DNA of 64,000 bases from Symbiodinium natans (taxonomy: Eukaryota; Sar; Dinophyceae; Suessiales; Symbiodiniaceae), in NCBI GenBank assembly GCA_905221605.1, contig CAJNDS010002718.1:241001-305000 (forward strand), given 5' to 3'. Position 1 is the stretch's first letter. Each line of letters starts with the position of its first letter. This document shows, piece after piece, positions 10,875 through 20,300 of this stretch. The notes below the pieces were generated by a model. The model had not been told where the DNA came from, did no database searches, and saw only the letters and a program-made list of their open reading frames with translations. The translations under genes and the position numbers were made by a program.

Positions 10875-13800
10875 CTTCGAGAAGGCCTCCAGGGCCTGGC
10901 CAATGGTATCCACCTTGTCCTGGCGAGAACGGCTAGAGGCTAGGGGGTTTAGGGGGTTTTGGGGGCGGGTTTGGGGGGTTTAGAGGGTTTTGGGGGTTTT
11001 AGGGGGTTTAGGGGGTTAGGGGTTTACAGTAGGGGGTTTAGGGGGTTTAGGCTAAACCCCGGAAAGCCCGAAACCCTGAAACCCTAATCCCCGGCCCTCA
11101 GATCCTAAACTCCAAACACGAAGTGGAGGCTGCAATTGATTCGGCTGCCAAAAACTCTGGGTTTGGGGCTTTGGGCTTTGTCCTTGGGGTTGGGGCTTTG
11201 GGTTCAGAGTTTGGGAAGATGTGAGTAGTACGTTTTAAGATGTGGATAGTACTTTGACCGTACCTTAAGATGTGAAGAGGCGCGAGCCCTGAGGGAGACC
11301 CCTAAAGCCAAACCGCCAAAAGTGGGTCTTCGGGTGCTTGGACTGCACCCAGACTCCGAATCCTTCGGCCTTACGGCCCAAAGCCTACGCGCCCGTGGCC
11401 CTGAACTGTAAGGTTCCTCCGAAGCCCCGGACCCGAAGCCCAACAGCCTCCCCGGGTTTACAGGGTTTATGGGGTTTATAGGGTTTATAGGGTTTATAGG
11501 GTTTATAGGGTTCATACGGTTGCTAGGGTATATAGGGTTTATAGGGTATATAGGGTTTATAGGGTTATAGGGTTTTTAGGGTTAGTAGGGTTTATAGGGT
11601 TCATAGGGTTTCGGGTTGAGGGTTCAGGGTTTGGGGCCTGGGCTGCTGAGTTTCGTGATCGTGGCGACAGGGGCTCTTGGCTTGGCTTCTTGCAGAACCC
11701 TGAAGACCCCAAGCCCCCCGAACTCTCGCGAAAGGTTGCACACAACGAAGGACTCCCTGGACTGTAAGGTTGAGGCTTAGGACTTAGGCTTAGGAATTTC
11801 GGCCTTAGAGTTTAGATGGCTTAAGACTTAGGCTTTTGTGTTCGGGGTTGAGGACCTATAGGTTTGGGTTAGGATTTCAGGCTTTGGGTAAGGGTCTAGA
11901 GCTCAGGGTATGGGGCTTAGCGCAGGCTCTTCCTTGACGGAGGCCAGTGGGATCACGTCATCCTGGCATAGATCGAGGCCCCATTCTGAACTGAACCATG
12001 ACCCACAGGCAAAAACATCCCAACATCGAAACATTAGGGCCTATCATGTCCAGGAAATCAGGGGTCAAGGGGTTTTAGGGCTTGGGGGCTTTCGGGGTAC
12101 CGGGCTTGGATGTTTAGGGCAAGGAGTTTTGGATTAGGAGTCAGGGCCGTCGAGGCTTCGGGAACTGAGGTCCATGAAACACGGACTGAAACTTTAGGAA
12201 CTGGAGCGTAGGATTTGAGGCTCGGAGCATGATGTTTTCGTCAACCAGCGAATGAACACAGTTCCAAGCTGGGGATGCTTTCCTGCGCGCTCAGCGTTCG
12301 AAGACGCTCTGTTTATCGGCTGCCTTCGGTATCGAGGGGCCTGTTTCACATTTATGCGGAAACCGGGCGTTCGCTAGTGGATGTTGGCGGTGGGAGTCTG
12401 CTGGGCCACAATCCTGTGCAAGCCTGCCACATTTCGATCAAGGCGGGTGAAGTGTAGCATGCTCAGATAGCCTTGCACGCCAAGCCCCTGACTTCACAAT
12501 CGTCTGGCTTTGTATAATGGTATGTCCGTGCGCCGTTCTCCCAGCCTCAACCTGTTTGCCTCATTCAGAAGCCCACTGGATGCGCACAAACATCCTAGAC
12601 CCGTATCCTGAAGCTCCAACCTCACGAACCTCTGATTTAGGGGTCGGAATACATGCTAATCGTTTTCCCTTACGGCCCCCTTAGAATTATACTATCATGA
12701 CTCCCGGAACCCTGTTCGAAGTATGAAGGCCCCGGCATTAGCCCTAAACCCCTGTAGCCACAAAACGACCAAGTGGACCTAAAGCCTCGGTTCTCCCTGA
12801 ACATCCCACACCCTAAACTCGAACTTTGCACCTAGAGCTTAAGGCATAGGGGAGTTTACGAAAATAAGGTACCCCTAAAATACAACAAGTTCCGAAACCC
12901 CCATATAGGGTTTCAGGGTCTTTCCCCTCAACTCCTAAACCCCACACACCCACAGCCTTGGCGAGGTTGAGCTTGTTCTTCAGGTCCGTGATCATGTCGC
13001 CGACCTGCAATCGATGCTTGAGGTTGCGGCCTCGACTCATTGAGGGTCTGCTGGGGTTGGGGGAGTGTGTTGGGTTTATCCTAGGGCCTTGTGGGTTTGG
13101 GGTTGAAGGTTTCGGTACCCCAGCCGCCAACTGCACACAAAAAGGCCGCGGCCGCGGCCCAGCTCAAATATCAGGCTCCTCCTTGCAACTCCTTCCCTTT
13201 AAGGTTCAGACCACAACTTTCCCCACCCTCCCCCCCCTATGCCCTGAAGAAGCAGGCGATAGTTAGGGCTTTACCGGTTTAGGGTTTAGGGCGATTTTGG
13301 CTCGGGCCTCTAGGGCTTCATGGGTTCAGGTGTTTAGGCCGCGCAGGACACTCAAAAGCCACCTGATCTGGTTCCATCAGAGGCGTCTCAGAGTCCACGT
13401 TCCTGGCATCGGCTTTTTCCTCTCGATTGACGGGGGGGGGAGCGGGGGGGGGGGGGGGGGGGGGCGGGGGGGGGGGGGGGGGGGGGGGGGGGTTGAGGGC
13501 TTCAGGATCTTAGGGGTTTTAGGGGTTTTGGTTGGGGTTTTTCAAGGCCTGGGTCTAAGCTTCGGGCTGTCTGAATGGTCTCCAACTCTCGAAACCATAA
13601 ATCGAAACCATGAAACCCCAAAGCCCCAATCTGCTCTTCATGCCATACCTTGGCTCAGGCTGCGCAAGATGGTGCTTGGATGCAGGGTACCCCATGACCC
13701 TGAATCCTTATGCCCCGAAGTTTAGGGATTTAGGGCTAAAGGTCTCTAGAACAGGCACGCAATCCAACGCAAGGTTCCAGCCTAGAGCCTGGCGCAGTAC

Positions 13801-16753
13801 AAACAGGCCGGGAAGGCGCATAGACTTCTGTGAGAGACCTGCAAGGGGTTTCGGTGTTGGGGTTTAGGGTTTAGGGCTCAAGGTTAAGCAGGATCTCTGT
13901 CTGTATCTAAACCCCAGACTTCGAACAGCAAGACGCATAAACATCCTCATGGCATGGAGTGACTCTAGCTGACGCGCTCTCGAACCCTCGCCACTGCTGT
14001 CTCCACAGGTCCTCCGTCTGAACTGATGGTGGTCAGCTCTCTAATATAGGGTCTTTGATAAGAAGAATAGGGTTTTGTTTGGGATCATTCTAGTATCAGT
14101 ACAAGGGGACCATACGGGAATACTCTTAGTATTCATTCCGACCCCTATAGTAGATGAGGGATGGCCCGGGCCAAGCATTGCATGCGGTGCGCCCAGGTCG
14201 GCCATCGCGCAGGTTTTTACATTCGCCCAAACGAAAATCGAAACCTTTCTCAAAGATGAATCTCCACACCTGAAAACAATGACGACGTGCCTGACACTTT
14301 ACAGACCGGATGAAACCCGACCCTACACTCTAAACCGGCTAACCGTAACCCCCCGCCCCAAGCCCTGAGTCACAAATCCCAAGCCCCAGAGGCCTCAAAC
14401 CTGAAACACGCCCAAGTCCTATGCAATGAAGCCTACAAAGCCCTCTGTAACGCCTGTCGATGGTGACCCACGGCGATTCGGAGAGCCGCTGCACAGTGAA
14501 GACAAGCTCCTTGCCCTTCGGCTTTATAGGTTTGGGGGATTGCCCGAGTTTATGCCCTGAGGAGCTTGATTCCCCCTCCTACTGAAACCCTAAACCCAAA
14601 CGGGAGTCTAAGCCACATTGCATGGTATGGACGATGCGACAAGGTTTTGCCATGCGCTGCATTTGAGGGCGGTGACGCAAAAGCCTTATGAATCGATCAT
14701 AGCTCAGAAGTATTTTTTCTAATCCCTACGTAACCCATATGTGTTGAAGAAAGTTATCAACTGCCCCAAAGACCGATTCTGATTTACTACGCCCCTACAG
14801 TACGTGCTCACGACGCAGCTGTTGCCGCACCTCCTGCTTGGCTTTCTTCACATCATTGACGACCTGCTCCTCATCCTCACCGGGAGACATTCCACATGCC
14901 GTCACACAAGAAGCAATAGGGAATGCAAGGGGCATGGAGCTTGCTGGCTCTGCTGCAGGTCGTTCGATGTCCTAGCCAAACCGTCAACCCGTGATCCTCT
15001 CGAAAGCATGAAGGTGCAACAAGCGGCGCGCATACGCCATTGAACTTCCGAGACCCTTTCAGCTGAACCGCAAGCCCTAGAATCTACGAATGGCCGGATC
15101 TCCTTGGCTTCTTGGCCATTGATCTCCTTGATGGTATCGCCTGGACTTCGGGGGTTACTGAGAGCACCAAGGGTTGCGAAGTTGCACTCTTTTCGGAGGG
15201 ACTCTTCTGGGGCTTTAGGAGCTTTGTGGCAGTTGGGCTCCATTGGCCTGCATTCCATCCCAGCTTTCGCGAGTTCACGTTCGTGATGGTGCGGTCCTGC
15301 AAAAATTGGGTTTAGGATTTAGGGTTTAGGGTTTAGGGTTTAGGGTTAGGGTTTAGGGTTTAGGGTTTAGGGTCTAGGGTCTAGGGTCTAGGGTCTAGGG
15401 TCTAGGGTCTAGGGTCTAGGGTCTAGGGTCTAGGGTCTAGGGTCTAGGGTCTAGGGTTTAGGGTTTAGGGTTTAGGGTTTAGGGTTTAGGGTTTAGGGTT
15501 TAGGGTCGAGTGCGCAGGGCTAAGGGGTTGAATTGTATGGGTGTGAACCTAACAGGAAGATGCCGTGGAGCACCGGTTGAGCTCAACCCAAAACCGAGGA
15601 ATTGTTGAAGGAGACTAACACTCGAACATTACGAGCTTCATAACCCGAAATCCAAACCCCAACGTCGACTCTCTCATGCGATCCTCGATGTCCACGCCTA
15701 CATTCTGGCCCGGCGGCACCGTAATGGTCAACGTCGAGTACATCACGTTGCTGAAGAACTGTGCTCAACGGGGCACATCCAGGACCCGAAGCCCTAAACC
15801 CTAAACCCTCTCAATACTCGGTTTTCGTTGGAAGGGGGGCACTTGAGCTCTAGCACCCAGTGCCCATGACTGGCCCACAAGCGTGAGACTGGGGCTTGCG
15901 GCCGTTTAGAGTTGGGATTTTGAGCGTCTTGTTCTACTTCTAATCTAATACTTCTACTTCCACTTCCACTTCTACTTCAACTTCTACTGATTCAACTCCT
16001 TCTGAAAGAAAACCGTGCATGAGGGGCTGCCATCTCCACCCAAAGCACCCTTTGAAGCCCTATGTGCATACACTACAGTACGAACCCTAAACCCCCCAAA
16101 AGCCACCGTACACCCTCAACCGTCAGGCCTGGAGAGCCTCCTTGGCCCCCTCCGGGCCCTGAGCAACGAGCGTGGACCACTTGTCCTCACAGTGCCACGG
16201 CATTCAGGTCCCAACTGGGGGGGGGGGGGGGGGTGGGGTGGGGTTTAAGTGGGAAGCGTGGGAGCGTGCTCAGGTGTTCTGACTTAGGCTTCTGGCAGCT
16301 TGGTCTCGGGACTCTTGGGATCGTAAGAGTTGCCAGGGTGCGCAGTGTGCCTGGGGGTTTAGGGGCGGGGGCGGGGGGGGTCAGGGCTTAGGGTCAGTTT
16401 CGGACTTATGGGGTCTCCGGAAAATATTCTCAACCGCCCTAGAAGACAAAGTTCAGGATTTACGGAGTTTACGGCCCGCCCCATTGCGCCTGCAGCTTCC
16501 TCACCTGGGTGGCGGCGATGACGATGTTGTCGTGTTCCTTCTTCTTACTCGTGCTTTCTGGGGGAATGAGAGGCGGGAAGGGGAGGGTATCAATAAGGAA
16601 CCATTCTATATCGAGATCCGACTCCCCCCTGAAGCACGGGTTGAGGCTTGCGCAGCTTTCCCCTGAAACCCCGAAGAGTCAAGCCACAGTGTCCTTCCCT
16701 GACGCGACGGCCCTCGCAGGGGCTCCCGGAAGAAGGCCGATGGTCGCGCCCAC
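10875..16753 (-). CDS. PDZ-like exon block, probably the C-terminal part of the HtrA-like gene
   Basis: Predicted exons, nearly all phase 0: 16753-about 16712 (VGATIGLLPGAPAR), 16537-16505 (EHDNIVIAATQ), 16185-16138 (DKWSTLVAQGPEGAKE), 15758-15684 (TLTITVPPGQNVGVDIE), about 15155-15120 (GDTIKEINGQEAK), 14863-14831 (VVNDVKKAKQE), 14515-14480 (GKELVFTVQRLS), 13004-12957 (VGDMITDLKNKLNLAK) and 10919-10875 (DKVDTIGQALEAFEK; a TGA follows two codons on if unspliced). The series ITVPPG..VGVDI, GD.I.EING, then a helix and KELVFTVQR reads as one PDZ domain. No start codon was found. The 16753 exon resembles the final strand of an HtrA PDZ domain and can be joined in phase to 17471, so this may be one gene with the HtrA-like block. 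It could also be a separate PDZ protein lacking its first exon. Confidence 0.55.
14041..14155. mobile_element. Inverted-repeat element, family B, copy 2
   Basis: Shares GGGGACCATACGGGAATACT and ATTCCGACCCCTATAGTA with copy 1; the left end CTAATATAGGGTC is diverged. It lies in an intron of the PDZ-like block. A more distant relative lies at about 61204-61290. Confidence 0.6.
15302..15508. repeat. TTTAGGG array containing a homogeneous TCTAGGG block
   Basis: TTTAGGG units flank an uninterrupted block of about 12 TCTAGGG units (15372-15455). It lies in an intron of the PDZ-like block, between exons 15684 and about 15155. Confidence 0.95.
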
Positions 16754-17351
16754 CTGCGGGGGCACACGACTTTCAGTTCACCAGCCGCTCAGGAAGCTTT
16801 CTGTTATCGGAGGACTTGCGGAGGGCCACAACTGTAAGAATTGGAAAAAATCTGAGCTTGGCATTGAGATGCTGAGGACTTCAAAGACCGCCTCCCACTC
16901 CTACCATTATAGCGCTTAATCCCTGAAGCCCCTACGGCTTGAGAAGGCTTCCCTTCCAGAATTCTAGGACAACCCCCTACCAAGAAGGACAACAAAGTAA
17001 AAGAAGGAACAACCTGTATGGGGATCCTGATGCTTTAGTATGGCACCCCTGTTTGATGCAAAAGGGAGGGGGGGGTTCTGGGTTGGAAGACCAGGAGCCC
17101 AAAAGCAAAAAAGGGACCTTGACGTTGAACACCCGTGTGTTGGTTGGTCCACATGTCTCGGATTTCGGGCCTCTGAAACAGTTTGGCTTCCGGCTGTGCA
17201 GCGGCACTCAAGCCCTCACTTGGCTCTTACGCAGCCGGGCCCCGCCTCCCCCACCCTTTTTGTTTCCTCCAACCCCGACTCTGATACCAAACAAGAAGCC
17301 ACCAACCCATGAGACCCGGGGCTTTTTCTCTCTGTGGCTTGCAACGAGTTT

Positions 17352-17376
17352 GTGGCACTGCAGGTGCTGCAGTGCC
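17352..17376. repeat. Perfect 10-bp inverted repeat next to the HtrA stop
   Basis: TGGCACTGCA and its exact reverse complement flank the 5-nt loop GGTGC. The structure lies 4 bp beyond the TAG at 17381-17383, so it is a possible 3'-end hairpin. If the last exon splices at 17471 it is intronic instead. Confidence 0.6.
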
Positions 17377-17380
17377 AACG

Positions 17381-20300
17381 CTAGCGGCTGGCGTGGTCCG
17401 AGGATCCGAGCACAACCCGTAGGTCCACTGTGGAGTAGGCCCCGCTGGAAAACGGTGCGCCGAGACCCTCGCCAGCTGTCTGGCGCAGGACGCGCAAGGG
17501 GAAGCCGTCGCCGGGGTGGTACATCTCCAGGGCAGTGACCAGGTCGTCCATTCCTGCGAAGATGGGATTTCTGAGCGGAGGTTGGTCTCCAAATCCTGAG
17601 AGAACCCTACGGTTTGCAGAGCCCCCTATTAAGACCTCGCACAGTTTAGAGTTTAGGGTTTAGGGTTTAGGCGCGCGAGGCATCCACAGAGCAAACCAAG
17701 TGTCGGCGGATGGGCACGTCCCCCTGGAAGATGATGATGTCGCCGGCCTTGAGGCCGGCTTTCCGAGCTGCCCCTGGCAGCACCTCCTCAAAGGGGTTTA
17801 GGGTTTAGGGCTTAGGGCTAAGGGTTTAGGGGTTTAGGGGTTTAGGGGTTTAGGGGTTTAGGGGTTTAGGGGTTTAGGGGTTTAGGGTTTCGGGTTTCGG
17901 GTTTCGGGTTTAGGGTTTGCTTGTATGATTCTAGGGCTCCATATCAAAAAGGGCACCCCTCAACTCGGAAAGCCCTAAACCTGCAAAACCTTGGATCCCC
18001 TGTTTAAAACCTCCAGAATCAAAACCCCTGCAAGCCCCTAAACCCTCCAAACATGAACCCCTGCAAACTCCCATAAGCTCCTATAAACCCCTGGATTCGT
18101 CCTCGACCACCACGCCATGAGCCCCCAGACGCTCAGCAAACCCATCCGGCTCCAGATAGATGCCCAGCGCCGGGCGGCTCACGTGGCCGTTGTCCTCGAT
18201 TTCGTGACACAGGGGTTCGAGGAGTTAGGGCCGGTTCGGGTTCAGGGACCCAAAGTGAAGGACTCGGGGTGAGGTAAAAGTTTCGAGCTTGGGCCCTTGT
18301 GATGAGTTGGGGGGAAAGCAAGTAGAACTCACAACCAAATCGGGGCTGTGTCGCCACCTCGCTACAGCTCTCAAAACCCTAAGCGCCCTCAACCCTAAAC
18401 CCCTGCCCCCTAGACCCCTGCCCCCCTAAACCCTAAACCCCTGCTCCCTAAACCCTAAACCCTAAACCCTAAACCCTAAACCCTTCTATACACGGCCCAT
18501 TAAATGCTCCCAAGGTGTCGAGGATGCTTTGGACATACTTCCGCAAGCTGTCGGCAGGTATGGCCTGGCTGATGCGGGACCCCTCCATCGGCCCCACGGC
18601 CTGGGCGCCGGCTTCTTCTTTCTTTGGGTTTAGGGTTTAGGGTTTAGGGTTTAGGGTTTAGGGTTTAGGGTTTAGGGTTTAGGGTTTAGGGTTTAGGGTT
18701 TAGGGTTTAGGGTTTAGGGTTTAGGGTTTAGGGTTTAGGGTTTAGGGTTTAGGGTTTAGGGTTAGGTTTAGGGTTTAGGGTTTAGGGTTTAGGGTTTAGG
18801 GTTTAGGGTTTAGGGTTTAGGGTTTAGGGTTTAGGGTTTAGGGTTTAGGGTTTAGGGTTTAGGGTTTAGGGTTTAGGGTTTAGGGTATCTTGGGACTTTC
18901 GGAAGTTTAGGTGCTCTTGGGCACTTTATAGGGTCTAGCTTAGGGCCTTGGGGTTTGGCAAGTCTAGGTCTTGGGTGTTTTGGGTGCTGGAGAAGCTGAG
19001 AAGCTGAGGGGGTGTCATGGTTTTGGGGTTCGGGGCTTCAAGCCCTCGTAGCCTAACGCCCCTCACAACCCAGACTACCACAACTGCCGCCCCAATGGCC
19101 ATTCCAACCACCTGGCCACGGCTGTTCAGCAGTGGCCCACCACGGTTGGAGGGCTGGACCACCGCGTCCGTCTGAATGCTGCTCTGAACCTGGGCTTCGG
19201 AACTATTAGGGCATTGAGCTTCGGGACTGATTATGAGTAGACGATCCACGAGGCAGGGCTTGGGATTCGAAGGCTTGCAAGAGGGTTTATGGCCCTTGAG
19301 GCCGAAGCCCTGAACCATAAGCCCAGGGCATTCAGGATTTCAGGCCGAAGTAGGGATGTCAGTCGGGGGTTGAGGTTGGGGTTCTGATGTGCGGGGGTTG
19401 CAGGGCTCAGGTTGAACTTGGATTTGGGGCCGAAGGGTTGAAGCCCCAAGAAACCCTAAACCCTAAACCTTAAACCCTAAACCCTAAACCCTAAACCCTA
19501 AACCCTAAACCCTAAACCCTAACACAAGGAACCGCAGCCAAAGGAGCTGGGCGGTCCGAGTTGAGGACCAGGGGCTGGCCGAGCCCGTAGACGACCCCCC
19601 TGGAGACGCTCATGTCCAGGGCCGCCCGGCGGCCAACCACTGACACGTCCTCCCACAAAAGGCTTAGGGTTTAGGATTTAGGGTTTAGGGTTAGGGTTGA
19701 GGGTTGAGGGTTGAGGGTTGAGGGTTTAGGGTTTAGGGTTTAGGTTTACGGTCGAGGGGGGTAGGTTTCAGGTGAACATGCGCCTATACCAAGCAGTAAG
19801 CCCATGCCCTGCAGGCCTTCTGATTCGCAACCCTCGACCCGAAAGCCCTCAAGACCCGAAGGCCCGAAGCCAAACCCCTGCAAGAAATCAGTCCCAAACC
19901 TTCAAAGCTGGATATCGAGACGAGAAACCTATAAATCGGGTACTCGTCATCGTTCCAACATGCGCCCACAAACCCTTAATGCCAAACCCTAAGCCAAAAA
20001 TTGGGATCGTCTACCCCATCCTCACCCCTCAACCCAAAACCCGCAACCCCTACATGCTAACCCCTCTAAACTCCAAACCAAACCCTAACCCTAAACCCTA
20101 AGCCCTGAACCCTGAACCCTACACCCTAAGCCCTAAACCCCAAACCCCCAAACCCTAAACCCTAAACCCTAAACCCTAAACCCGAACCCTAAACCCTAAA
20201 CCCTAAACCCCAAATTTGGGTTCACTTGTCACCAAGGTCCTGTCCCAACTGGAGGCTGGCAGAGGCACCCAGGGGTAGCCCCTGCGGCCTTGGGGTTCTG

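Noticed and set aside
18627-18886. A true chromosome end
   Set aside because: Telomere-type arrays occur dozens of times, in both orientations, between exons of the same genes. They are interstitial, not terminal.
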